A stretch of 29,528 nucleotides of DNA from Saccoglossus kowalevskii. Its lineage: Eukaryota > Hemichordata > Enteropneusta > Harrimaniidae. The stretch is taken from NCBI RefSeq assembly GCF_000003605.2, contig NW_003122921.1, positions 207,153-236,680 of the forward strand, written 5' to 3'. The notes below the pieces were generated by a model. The model was not told the origin of the DNA. It saw nothing but the letters and a program-made list of their open reading frames with translations, and made no database searches. Positions within the stretch are counted from its first letter, which is position 1. Each line of letters begins with the position of its first letter. The translations under genes and the position numbers were made by a program. Of the stretch, positions 9,887 to 21,600 are shown piece after piece.

Positions 9887-10822
9887 TTGTTCTATCTTCG
9901 TCGGTTAATTATAGGTTCAAATATTCTTAACGTGATTGTTTTGAAATCCACCAAGACACTGCCAATGAATTCTCGCTACTTTATGACGTCACTAGCCATT
10001 GCTGATATTGGAGTTGGTATTCAAACAACATTTGCTATACACCCATCAATTACTGAGTGCTGGCCGTACGGTGATGTTGCATGTAGGCTTACAGGTGGAT
10101 TGCAGTTTATGTTATGCGGTATTTCAATACACTCGCTATGGGCGATTAGCATAGAACGCTACCTTGCCATAAACTATCCACTCCGTTATCCATTTTACGC
10201 GACGACTCAGCGCAGTTACATTTGCATAGCCCTTATATGTACGGTGAACTTGGCATGGGTGACGCTGTTGGTGAGTCGTACAGACCCAAGTCATTACAGC
10301 TACGGGGAGGGGGTCTACGTGTGTCTACCGCAGTGTAACAAACCTGAGTGCGCCAAGTTCAATGCCACAAGTTCAACAGTGTTCGGCATCATCCCCCAAA
10401 CAACCATGATACTTATATATAGTAAGATTATGTACGTTTCGTGGAAGCAAAACAAAGTGATAGCACATCGCAAGAAATCGACCACCAACGGTAACAGTTG
10501 TGTATTTCCTGACAGAAGCAAATTAAAAAGGAAATTTCGATCCGCTAAACTTGCGTGCATGGTGACTGGTGCCTCCCTGATTGCGTGGACTCCGTTTGTT
10601 GCATGGAGAATATTTGCAAGTATATCATCATCGCCAGTGACATCGGAACTTAAATTTGCTTTCACGTGGTTGGGATTTTCAAACAGTTTGTGGAATTTCG
10701 TGATGTACAGCGCTACAAGCACTGCTTTCCGTGAGAGTCTTAAACGAATATTCATGACTGTTTGTTCGTTTGAGAAACACGTTTGTAGAACAATTAACTT
10801 CAACAAGCATGTCTATTGGTAA
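9887..10822 (+). CDS. Rhodopsin-family (class A) GPCR, intronless, start uncertain
   Basis: Putative plasma-membrane seven-helix receptor; ligand unknown. Counting from the TTG at 9887, visible landmarks are: helix 1 GSNILN with Asn12 at position 1.50; helix 2 SLAIAD with Asp40; Cys66 at the top of helix 3; E90-R91-Y92 in place of DRY; Pro170 in helix 5; AWTPF (234-237) in helix 6; and N270-F271-V-M-Y274 where NPxxY is normal. An FRESLKRIF stretch follows as helix 8. Counting from Cys66, position 3.32 is Gln73, so the amine-binding Asp is absent. The second extracellular loop has extra cysteines and an NAT glycosylation sequon. No ATG starts this frame before helix 2: a stop lies at 9860-9862. 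The hydrophobic start MAIITVFILVLSS from the ATG at 9862 is in another frame, one base off. Alternatively TTATAG before 9915 could be a splice acceptor. Stop is TAA at 10820-10822. It is a recent pseudogene, an assembly error, or the main exon of a spliced gene. Confidence 0.85.
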   Translation: MFYLRRLIIGSNILNVIVLKSTKTLPMNSRYFMTSLAIADIGVGIQTTFAIHPSITECWPYGDVACRLTGGLQFMLCGISIHSLWAISIERYLAINYPLRYPFYATTQRSYICIALICTVNLAWVTLLVSRTDPSHYSYGEGVYVCLPQCNKPECAKFNATSSTVFGIIPQTTMILIYSKIMYVSWKQNKVIAHRKKSTTNGNSCVFPDRSKLKRKFRSAKLACMVTGASLIAWTPFVAWRIFASISSSPVTSELKFAFTWLGFSNSLWNFVMYSATSTAFRESLKRIFMTVCSFEKHVCRTINFNKHVYW

Positions 10823-11690
10823 GCACGCATCAGCCAGTGTCAAACTCCATTAAACGGTGCCATACTCCATCATATGACGTCATAGCCCCATTATATGATG
10901 AAATAACCTATCTTTCATGTTCCATATATCGCAAATCAATTATATTGACGAGTTATCAGACATCACACCATTTGAGATGATCTGTATTTGACTAAAAAAG
11001 TTTTGTACAAACATTGATGCTCAATAATAATATCACGTGTGACATTACAATGAAAATAAATGTAAGTTAATCAACAAAACTATTATTCCACATATTTTCA
11101 CTGAATTGTCATATATATCAATTCCTATAAGCAAAGTCAAATTTATTGAATCATGAGTTATTAATTTGGCAGTGGCAGTGACATGAATATTCCTGTTGTA
11201 ATGTAATCTTCTGTGCAAAATAAAATACATGATTATGCCTTCTAATGAATATGTTAATAAATTTAGTCAATGCGTCTGTAAAATGGGATATTATGCAGAG
11301 ACCGCCATTCCTGTTATTGGATTACAATAATTCTACTTCACAGTGAATTCAAAGATGCTGCTTTGTAAGTTACTTGATAATGTTGTCGACGAAGACTTAC
11401 AGAATGACGTGAAGATATGGTTATGTTCAAAAAGTGATCGTAATGTACCACAATTGACCGTGAATGTTGAAAGTCAGTACCAGTGTACAGTGCAGTACCA
11501 CGAGATCGCGTCGCCTTGTACGTTTCCCCCAGCCCACTGATATTGATGGTGATACAGTATGGGTTGGCGGGTCGTCCTTTATTGTCTAAATAATGGCCAG
11601 TGCAAATTCTTTTATTTCAATTACGATACCCAAAAATGTCGTAAAATTTAATATACACGCAATATACTAGTATGCTTGAAAACAACGACA
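10823..11690. other. Downstream of the GPCR, no further gene supported
   Basis: An AATAAA at 11055-11060 could serve as the receptor polyadenylation signal. A 65-codon open stretch at 11343-11540 follows a pyrimidine-CAG and has a protein-like composition, but I recognise no family and cannot call it a gene. Confidence 0.4.
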
Positions 11691-11694
11691 TTGG

Positions 11695-11845
11695 GTCCGA
11701 TGCTTCGTTAGGCCGACAGATTTTTATTCCAATTTTTTTAAAATTCCAAAGTTTCGTGAGTCCGTGGGTTGTTAGTTCGGGTTCAGCAGTCCAAGAGTTT
11801 GTTCCCAGGGTTTATTTGTCCGAAGGTTTGTTAGTCCGAAAGTTA
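11695..11845 (+). repeat. Degenerate minisatellite with TTAGTCCG core
   Basis: Variants of GTTAGTCCGAAGG recur: CGTTAGGCCG, GTGAGTCCGTGGG, GTTAGTTCGGG, ATTTGTCCGAAGG and GTTAGTCCGAAAG, spaced by roughly 15 to 17 bases or multiples. The open frame over 11672-11983 is a by-product of this repeat and is not called a gene. Confidence 0.45.
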
Positions 11846-12393
11846 ATCAATTGTGAATCCATCCCGGAAGCACTATTGCAAGGATTCGGATATCCTCAAA
11901 GTCAACATTTTTTTCTAGTACTTGCAGATATCGTGACTTACATCAATACGAACTCTGAAAACAACAATGTAACATTTTACTGAATAAAGTAATTGTTGCT
12001 GAATATTATATGTAAATAAACCGCTGTGAAATAAACTTAAAGTCATCGTCCATAATAACATGTAACCATGACATTTAAAAGTGTAATTAAAACGACATAT
12101 TTCGTACAGTTCATTCTAACTAACGTGTTCAAGAACGATACAATGATAACATAAGAATTTAATAAACTATTGATAAATTGCTACAAGGTTTATTATTAAA
12201 ATCACATTTATGTGAAATGAAAACGAGAGTATAAAGCAATTCGCAAACGTCGTGATAAAGTAGATATTAAGTTAGGAATGCAAATACGCATGCGCCCGAG
12301 TTTACGATTACTAGTATTACATACGTGTTGATTGTCAAAACTTCACTGTCATACAGTTATACTTGAAGTTGGAAAACGACGTAAAAATTGACA

Positions 12394-12519
12394 TACTGTA
12401 AAATACTTTATTTTAGCTAGAATCAATTTTGTTTAATGTAAAATATAGGAAGAGGTATAATCGCTGGATTTTATTTTCACTGAATTATCCTTTCAGCGTA
12501 AATTAAGTATTTCACAGTA
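12394..12519. mobile_element. MITE family A, copy 1 (internally shortened, 126 bp)
   Basis: It begins TACTGTAAAATACTTTATTT and ends AAGTATTTCACAGTA, inverted ends of the same family as at 14675 and 14894. It keeps the internal marker CGCTGGATTTTATTTTCACT, but lacks about 85 bases compared with the full copies. Confidence 0.7.
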
Positions 12520-12918
12520 CAATATTGTCAGTTATTGCTGTTTTATACTTCAATAAATGCTGAGATGTGTACACTGTGGGCAGGCGGGGGCGTACATAAG
12601 GCATATTGTGTAGATGATCTCTCTAAGAAATCAACTGAACAACGGAAGTGTCCTAGCAACGAGTTCAATTAATAAATCTACAGCATTTATCCAATTGACG
12701 TAAATTCAATTATTTGTCATATACAGAATCCATCAATAATGCACACAATGCAGCTCATGTGTTGCCAAGACAACACTAACATCACCAATCAGGGATAGAT
12801 ACATGAGTTTTGCCTTGTGGGAAGATCGTTAATGAAAAAAAAAAAAACGAGTGGGTATGACGGTCAAGCAGTCTTGAAGTAGGCGTAATAAGTGTTGAAT
12901 AAACCTTTCACGTAATTA

Positions 12919-12927
12919 GCGCCCTCT
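12919..12927. other. Isolated GCGCCCTCT motif
   Basis: The same core occurs at 2010 and, inverted, at 2173 and 27332 (GAGGGCGC); a shorter GCGCCCTC is at 23193. See findings. Confidence 0.3.
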
Positions 12928-13249
12928 AATGTCTTTGGTTTTATTCACATAAAAAATCTTAAATATACCGGTAGTTATACAAGTAGCAATAGAAGTGTGT
13001 AATCTTGTACATACTTGCATAGAGCTGCTTTATCTTTATTCAGATAGAATATATTAACATACATCCGACACAAAATACAGGACACTGGGAAACGCATATT
13101 TATAGAGGATGAATTTAATTTCAGTCATGTATGTCCTATTACCTCCTAACATGAATTCTTCATATCATATATGATTTCACTTATCCATCACACAAGAAGT
13201 TGAGATCTTGTTTCTGTTAAACTAATAGACCATTTTCAGTTCACTGTGA

Positions 13250-13570
13250 GAATCACGCGTTATGCGTGAAATCGAACATAAAAACAGGACAAACAAAGGT
13301 CATAGCGTCGTAGTGGCGTCAAACATCGCGTGGGATTCGACAAAAGCGAAAGTATTTTGGGGGATATTTCCATGCTTAATAATGTGCTGTCCACATTTGA
13401 TGATAGGCAATTTCGATGAAGTAAGGGTATTCGGAAGTGATATTCCTCTGTCGAAGATCGGCCGGTCGATACGAGTTACGAAATAAAGAAATTCGAGTTG
13501 AAAATCAAATCGTTCGACTTTTGCGGCAGACGTTCGACGCGCGTCTTTCATGCATCTCGCGAGATCTCGC
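13250..13570. promoter_or_regulatory. CpG-rich patch with TCTCGCGAGA motif
   Basis: CpG is conspicuously frequent here in otherwise CpG-poor AT-rich DNA. TCTCGCGAGA, the palindromic motif bound by BANP in vertebrate promoters, is at 13555-13564. Overlapping open frames on both strands (13262-13486 and 13572-13300) look like consequences of base composition. It could be an unmethylated promoter of an unrecognised transcript or a young transposon. Confidence 0.3.
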
Positions 13571-13619
13571 AATTGTACAAAAAATCACCTATTCGTGTAC
13601 TGTATTTGCTCTATTTAAA

Positions 13620-14157
13620 CCGTATCTTCAATAAATGCACACATAAATATTGCATTTATTATATGCTGAATCATTAAAAGTATGCTTTACTTCGACCATG
13701 GCTAACCTCCTGTATTTTTGTGAGCACATGACTTACAAATATAGCAACCACTGTAACATGAATATTCATGCTTTCATTTATCATGAATTGTAAAGATGAG
13801 GAAACTATATTGTAAGCAAGGTTTGTTTTCTTTTCATAAAATTTATTTTTTCTGTTAAAGTCTCTGAGCCAACAAATGAATAAAGAATACTGGTATAAAT
13901 ATTAATTACAAGAATCTAGTATCAACTCTTTTGGATAATTGACTATTACAGGTAAAGAAGAAAGAATCTCACACACACCTGATAGAGGGAGCCCTCACAA
14001 TCTGCAAAGGTAGTGGGATTTTGCTACAAATTGTATTCTATTGAAACTTCACCTTGTTTCCCTGGTTACAAATACAGATATTTTTATCTTTCAAATTGGG
14101 AATGTCATAAACAAAATGAAACTTCACAATACTTTTGAATTTTATTAATTTCATGGG
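13620..14157. other. Intergenic, no gene seen
   Basis: AT-rich sequence up to the assembly gap, without a supportable reading frame. Confidence 0.5.
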
Positions 14158-14207
14158 NNNNNNNNNNNNNNNNNNNNNNNNNNNNNNNNNNNNNNNNNNN
14201 NNNNNNN
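14158..14207. other. Assembly gap (50 N)
   Basis: Fifty undetermined bases. The round number suggests a nominal gap of unknown true length, so distances across it are not reliable. Confidence 0.98.
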
Positions 14208-14674
14208 GTTGTTTAGTTTATTAGTATTCTATGAATCACACTGTGCGATTTTGTATTATTGCCACGAAATATAAAGTTCTACAGTCGTCGCACAGTGCGT
14301 GTTTGAATTTTGTGTAAACAAACAACGTACACCTGTATTGAACATGAAGCGATACAATGGCTGTGATGTTTTAAGGTAACAGACGTAAAATCAAAAATTG
14401 ATTTGTGATTCAAAAATTCTTTTAAAGTTACTATTAAAGCCAGTTACTATAACAACTTATATATCATCTGAAAGCTTAGATATAGGTGAATATGGCAGAG
14501 CGTACTGGCATCAGATTATCAACAGCATGTCTGTAGTTATTTGATCATAGCTAGATAAGAAAGGCAGACATTGAAAAAGTGATACATGATTGTCTAGCTT
14601 ACAGTATTACCAAAATTCTGCGCAATTTGGAGGTCAATTGCATGACTGCAAGTGCTAAAAACTGGTGTTTTCAA

Positions 14675-14886
14675 TACTGTGAAATACTTTATTTGAGCTG
14701 GAATTAATTTTCGCTGAAAGGACTTTTTTGGTGTTTTGTATGGAATTTATTTTCACTTATCTTTCATGAGTTGAATGTAAAATATGAGTAAAAAAGTTTA
14801 TTTGCTGGCTTTTATTTTCACTGAATCATTCCTTCAACAAAAATAGCGAAAATTAATTCCAAGCAAAAATAATGTATTTTACAGTA
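14675..14886. mobile_element. MITE family A, copy 2 (212 bp)
   Basis: It starts TACTGTGAAATACTTTATTT and ends ATGTATTTTACAGTA. Internal blocks in order are: GAGCTGGAATTAATTTTCGC, CTTTTTTGGTGTTTTGTATG, GAATGTAAAATATGAGTAAA, TTTGCTGGCTTTTATTTTCA and AAAATAGCGAAAATTAATTC. It shares these with copy 3, which starts seven bases further on. Confidence 0.85.
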
Positions 14887-14893
14887 GTTGGAA

Positions 14894-15105
14894 TACTGTA
14901 AAATACTTTATTTTAGCTGGATTTAATTTTCGCTGAAAAGACTTTTTTGGTGTTTTATATGGAATTAATTTTCACTGTTTTTTGACAAGTTGAATGTAAA
15001 ATATGAGTAAAAAATTATATTTGCTGGCTTTTATTTTCACTGAATCATTCCCTCAGCAAAAATAGCGAAAATTAGTTCCAAGCAAAAATTAAATATTTTA
15101 CAGTA
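14894..15105. mobile_element. MITE family A, copy 3 (212 bp)
   Basis: It starts TACTGTAAAATACTTTATTT and ends AATATTTTACAGTA. It has the same length as copy 2, the same block order and the same orientation, separated from it by GTTGGAA only. The pair lies about 330 bp beyond the stop codon of the SV2-like gene, possibly within or just past its 3' untranslated region. Confidence 0.85.
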
Positions 15106-15435
15106 GTCAAAAGAGCACAATAGTGAAATTCCCAGTCAGGTAATCCCTTGAACACGTATTTGCCTATATCTAAGCTTTTTAGATGATTCATAGTTTGTTA
15201 TGGTAGCATGCTTAGTAACTTTTAAAGAATGTCTGAATAACAAATCAAATTTTTAACATGTTTTATCTCTGTTGCTAGCTCAGTGAACACAGCTCTTGAA
15301 TAATCAATGATATAAAATTTGAAGTAATGAAAAGGAGCCAGCCCTTTAGTGAATAAATGTGATTAATAAAATATAGTGGAGTCTATACATAGCGACCATT
15401 CAGACATTTACAGTTAAACACAATCACCTCTCTTA

Positions 15436-15619
15436 TTACAGAAGGTCTGTCTTCTTTGTGTTTGGAAGTCTGAGTGTAATTATTCCAGCAAATGCCAATA
15501 ATATTGCCACGGATAAGATAGGCACAGCACAGTGAAGATCTATAAATACACCAAAGATGACATTCCCAACCACAGCGCCTATACGATTTGTGAGTGACTG
15601 CACACCCAATGCCGTGGAT
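15436..15619 (-). CDS. SV2-like gene, last coding exon (helices 11 and 12)
   Basis: Encodes STALGVQSLTNRIGAVVGN, a helix 11 ending FGVFIDLHCAVP, helix 12 and a short tail LRLPNTKKTDLL, then TAA at 15438-15436. The LPxT tail matches SV2 relatives. The acceptor is TTCTTTCAG. Confidence 0.93.
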
Positions 15620-18600
15620 CTGAAAGAAGAAAAATAATAAGGATACTAAAAATACAAAGCAGTAAAATTCCTTGTAAGTATGAAAGCAATATTAATTTTC
15701 AAATAAAAGTTGGAAATAGCAACTCAAAAAACGAACAAAACATTTTATGCATTCAGAATATAGCAAAGACTCATGATGCATGCATTCTGAATGTTTGTTT
15801 TTTCTTCAATTCTTCCTTCATATTTACAATACTTAGGCTAACTCCCTAATCCGGAAAAGGTGTGACAAACAGTTTTAGGAAATTATTGATAGCTGGAAGC
15901 ATTTGACATACCTCATATTTGTTGGATACGATTCAGCTCCTACCACATTCAGTACTGCCCAGGAAATAACTGATACACCGCCAAATATACAAGACATTGC
16001 AAGCACTTCTATTTTGGTATTAAGAAACCAGATAAAGAAGACACTGGCACCAGATATCAAAAGACTTCCACCTATATAGAGAACCACATGGTATATTATA
16101 AATAGAAATAGAAGGTCCTTCGTCTATTTTTTTGTTTTTTGTTTCTTTTGTTTATACAATCATAAAAACAACTTCTGTAGTATGTTTTTCATGTTGAATA
16201 AAATTATTATTATTATTATACCCAGCTGTATAAATTGCAGGATGTTATTTTTAAAGAAGCAAGAACATTTCTTAAATATCTTTTTAAACACAAAAATGAA
16301 AGTTGTATGAATTCACCATGAGATTAATTTCAAATTTAATTTTTATTCAGTTTCAAATATGTATGATTTTTCTTGGCTCTTGGCTCTTGTTGCCGTTCCA
16401 AAGGCATAATAAATATTATTATTATTATTATTACTGGTGATCAAATAATTCAAAATAAATTACATTTTACCAAATAACAATGAATGAAATGTAACTACTA
16501 GGTGGTATAGATGAAAAACTGAAAACTTACAGAGTAAAACCTTTCTTCCAAGCTTGTCAACCGTAAGAGTGGCAAAGAGGTTCCCCGGAACATTGGCTGC
16601 TGCAGTTATAAAGGCATCCCTATATACTGAATTGTCGGTATTGTTAGTGTTGATTGTGACGTTGGGAGATAACTCTGAGCATGCAGAACCACCAGACTGT
16701 TCTACTCGCAGAAACAACTCAGGAAACCAAAGCCAAAGACCATAGTATCTGAAATGAACATAATTTAGTACATGTCAATGCAATTTTAAATCTCATGATA
16801 ATCTAATTTGTATACAAGCTTTCCAGCTTCTAGGCATAATTTAAAAAGAGATAAGAGCCCCTCCCCCAAAAAGGTTTTATTTCTCACCATAGGGAAAATT
16901 GAAAAATGGTGTGATGACAAGTTTTTAACTTCGCATTAAGATTATTTAATACCACAACAACAAGATACATGTTAAACATTTAAGATTTGTATACATGCAT
17001 GCATTAAAGATTTATTTAAATCAACAAAACCTGAAACATAAAAATTTCCCAATTCTATCATATTTTGCACACTTTACTGTTACCCAAAATTGTCAAAAAT
17101 AATTTGAGGTGCAGGTGATGATGCTTGCGATGACATCAAGTAAAACCTTTTTAATGGGGGTCTGAAATGCAGCAAAAAGTCTTGTATGAAATTGGCCACA
17201 AAATACAATCATTTGCATTGAGTGACATAACACTATCCATGCTACATTGTTGCTACAACCTGTTAAACAAAAAAAAGCATTTGAATACAACAATAATAGG
17301 AATAATAGTATTTACTCACCCAAATGCTAGACTAAATATGATTCCCAGTAAATTCAGAGTCACCAGCAAATATGGAGAAAGGAACAATTGTTTTGTAGAA
17401 GAAATAACAAAGAGAAAATTGTTTTTAATTTTGGTGAAAAATGAGACTTGACTCAAGGCAATCCGTGCACTTCTTTTTCGAGCCTGTTGAGACGGCTGTA
17501 GAATTTTAACCTGAGACATAAAAAAAAAAATATTTTAAATATCATTGTTCACACCCAATATTTTTGTGCACAAATTTGTTTCACATTTTTAGTTAATTTT
17601 ACGATTTCTCTGTTAATTTCCGACCAAATGAACATAATTTCTCCTTGGCTACAAATCTTGATTTTGCCAAAAATATGGAAGAAAATTTGTGAGTTTGATT
17701 TGTGAATGTGGTATATGATGATCTTCCCATTTAAATATTTATTACATGTACATTATGCCTTTCCCGAAATTTGTTGCTAAGATTATAGCATTAACTTATA
17801 ATTCACAGTAAATATGATGATATGTACACTGAATGTCATCAGTTTATGTCTGCTTGAAAAGTATGCTGAATGAAAACCAACAATACTCAAAAAACTGTAA
17901 AAAATCTGTATTAGAAGCCGCGACTTCTATTGAAATGGTACAATGCAAAAGAGGGGATGCGACTTCTATTAGAGCATCTACACATATGGAATATGATGAA
18001 TTTTTGGTTCTCATTAGTTCTAAAAGAATGGAGGTAGAGCTTATGTATATTTGTGGTGACATGGGCTCTATTTTGCATTCACCCTCAATTTATGGATAAT
18101 ACTAGCATATATCTTCAATCAATATCAAACAGTTCCATGAACAAGTGATATCAGGTAATTACTTCATAGAGGTGTGTTTCCTAGCAAAAAATGTTGTCAA
18201 AATGACATAGATGTCTGTAAGCAATGTTTTGAATACACATCTGTGTTAGGCAGTACCGGTATCTTTATCTTTAGAATATAGTAAATTTCACAAAAAATAT
18301 TCTTTTTTTATTGATAGACAGCGACATATAAAAGCATCTCTCTCCTGGATGACATAGCAGCTTATATAGTGTGTCTAATGTCTACTTACAAAATAATCTG
18401 TTTTCTTCTTCTTCCGATTGTTAACAAGAAAAACGCTCCTCAAAACATTAAGTGCCTGAGTTTCTTGTCCATTCTATAATAAAAGTAAAGCAGATGAACA
18501 GTTAGGAAGAAAAAAAATGGAAATGGAAATGTAAAAATGAATGTCAAACAGCATACAATTGAGCACCCCAGACGGTTCTAAATACTAGCATATGGTTGGA

Positions 18601-21600
18601 TGCATGGCTGACTATAAACTGTATTATCCTACAACATTTTATAGCCGACTGTCGACCGAGTGTGTGTGTGTGGTTGTCTAGTATTTTAGTTTTTCCATTT
18701 TTAGACAATATGAAAACTCAAAAAACTTCACCTTATGCCACTGGAAAGTAAATAAAACCTTTAATGATGATGCAAATGTGCAATGTAAAGAAATTAAAAG
18801 GGATACACCTTTTTTTTTTTGAAAAATGTAGAATAAAACATTACAAACATAACAATCAGTGATTTTACATAATTCTTTTTTGAATGCCTATTTTTGCATT
18901 TTCATAAATATATGGGTAATTTTACATTCAGATAATGAAATTTTCAGAATGCATGAATTTAGCACAAATCATTTATGAGGTATTATTCATATTAATTACA
19001 TCTACCATCTCTGAAAAAATTGAAATACTTAGCTGGAATTAATTTTCACTGAAACAGATTTGCGAGTGTTTTGTATGGAATTTATTTTCACTTATTGTTG
19101 AGGTGTTGAATGTGAGACATAGGAAAAAAAGTATATTCGCTGGATTTTATTTTCACTGAAGATAGAGCTTTGAAATTTTCATAAAATAATAAGATTGATT
19201 TCTAAAGTATAAAATGTTTATTGTGATCAACATGTGCCAAAAAACTATTAAATCTTTCATTTTTGCTGCTAGGAATTATTGTATGGCATTCTTGAGAATG
19301 CTGCCACACTTTGTGGTGAAACAATTTTCGCTGACACTGAATATTTGTCTCTTGAAAAGCACCAGTACTGACCTCGAGTAAAAATTTTGGACTTTCAGGA
19401 AGAATCGCAAAAGATAAAGAAGAAGTGAAGCTTGGTAGAGTACAAACAACAACAAAAATTCTCCAGCTGTTGAAAGTGAAGTGTTCGGAAAAATATCCCA
19501 GGTGAGTCCGTGGTATGATGATCCAGGCAAGACCAGCTGTTATCACATTACCCAGTATCCAGAACATAGAAATCGCTGTCAACATTGCACCACGGCGTTT
19601 CTTGGGTTGAAATTCACAGAAGTAAGCGAATATCACTGGCATAGATCCACCAACACTGAAAAGGTGAAAAATAAAGTAATGAAAGCATAACTACATTCGT
19701 CATTTTAAGGTTGTCATTTGGGGGGAAAAACATAGTGAAACAATTATAACCTTGCCCCATTCAAAGATCCCAGGTAATGTAAAACCATATATTTCTAATG
19801 GAGGTAATTTCATTATTTTGACACTTTGAGCAATTCCACTGGGTTTTAAGTTCACAAACTTTGCAGGTGAACAATGAGTTCTATTTTAATTTACAAGTTC
19901 ATATGAATTTAATTTATTTATCGGCAAAATTAAAAACTAGCGAATAATTAATGCTTACAGTGTAGTATGAGAGGGTTTAACTTGAAGATGTAATAATTGT
20001 AGACTAGATGCTGTATATAATCATAAGACATTGAAAAATCTATGAATAATTAACTAGTGAATTTGTATGAAGGGCTGTGGGGAGCTTAGACACAGGTCAG
20101 TCTGCACATACAAAATCACATGGCATTGTACTGAAGTTATGGAGACAGCTAATCAGTGATGACACACAATTCTGTGCTGTCTACATATTTTTTACTTAGC
20201 GATTCACCAGGCGATTGTTGAGTTCACTGAGAAGGACACTAGATTCCAGGCTATAAGAAGTGTTAACAATTTAATTAGCAAAGACACACTGAGTTCAGCC
20301 CGTTTGCCGTTTGTTATAACAAAACTGTCACTCATGTTATAAACTAGCTGAGAGTACATGATAGTTAAAATTATTGACAAAATTAATCAGCAGTTCTTCC
20401 AATTAATATTACATGAACTGTATTAATCTTAAGGTCCCTCACAGAATATAACTGTTAAAAAGTACCCAAATACAATATGTTAAGGTCAATATTTGACTGT
20501 TTATTATGCAAATAAATGCAATAATTATTTCCTTTATGTGATTTTGCATTCGAAAGTTGCAAAAATTCACTCTCACAGACATGGTAGTTTGGGATGCGAT
20601 CAAGGATACAAATTTGAAAAAATATTAGCTGCAATAACTGAACTGGTATTCCCATGATTTCTGTCTGTAGTGTTCATAGTACACTTACCCAATGCCACTA
20701 AGGAACCGCATAAAAAGAAATGGTACGTAAGACTGCATAAAACTTGAGGCTAACCCAAAAAATCCATTCATGAATAATGAATATACCAAGACTGCTTTCC
20801 GACCTCTGACATCACCCAGAGCTCCCCAAAAGTAACTGCCAACCATCATTCCTGTAGGATGAAAAAAAACAAGTCATTGTAAATGATATTATAGTCAATC
20901 ATCAATAAAATATTGTTTTAGACATTTACCAGACTGTAAGTTTCTAAAATGTAAATGTTGATATTATTTAATCAATCTTTCCTAAGAGAAGGTTATACAA
21001 CTTCCAAGTACGCCAATAAGCGATGGAGTTTCCATGCATATGTCAATAGAGTATATTTGCAACCAATAGCACAACAGAATGTAGTGAACACTTTTGGAAA
21101 GTTTTGTTTGACAGATTAGCAAGGTTATCATCATAACTATAAAGGTAAAAAATCATACAGAATTTACATGCTTTGCAAACACTTATCAGTTCTTTCACAC
21201 ACTCAATAGTATTTCTAAGAATGTACGTTTATTTTTTGTGAACGTCTTGCTTTTTCACATGACTTGAAACGGCAAAAATCATACACAATGTATATGCTTT
21301 GCAAATAGCCAAGAATGAGAACACTAACTAATTCTTTCACACACTCATTAGCAATTGCATTTCTAGGAGTGTACATTTTTTGTGAATGTCTCGATATTCA
21401 CACGACTAAAAATGGGAACATCACTGCTTTTACACCAGTTGCATGATAATTGTAGATAAAAAAAAACATCTTGTTTTGAATAACATTAAGTAACAGTGGG
21501 TGGTTGCACATTCGGGTGGGGAGGCCCTTGAGCCATTCAACGCAACACGGATTAAATATCTGAAGATGGCATTTAAAAGCATAGTTATGTTCGTATTTTT

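Noticed and set aside
10315-10806. 163-codon minus-strand open frame opposite the GPCR
   Set aside because: It is the antisense shadow of the receptor coding sequence; its translation has no family features.
11343-11540. 65-codon frame after CTTCACAG, starting KMLLCKLLDNVVDEDLQND
   Set aside because: Protein-like but no recognised domain, no partner exon and no ATG at its start; not enough to call a gene.
11672-11983. 103-codon plus-strand open frame
   Set aside because: It is produced by the TTAGTCCG minisatellite and does not resemble a protein.
19276-19690. Overlapping frames on both strands at transporter exon 5
   Set aside because: They are shadows of the coding exon in other frames.
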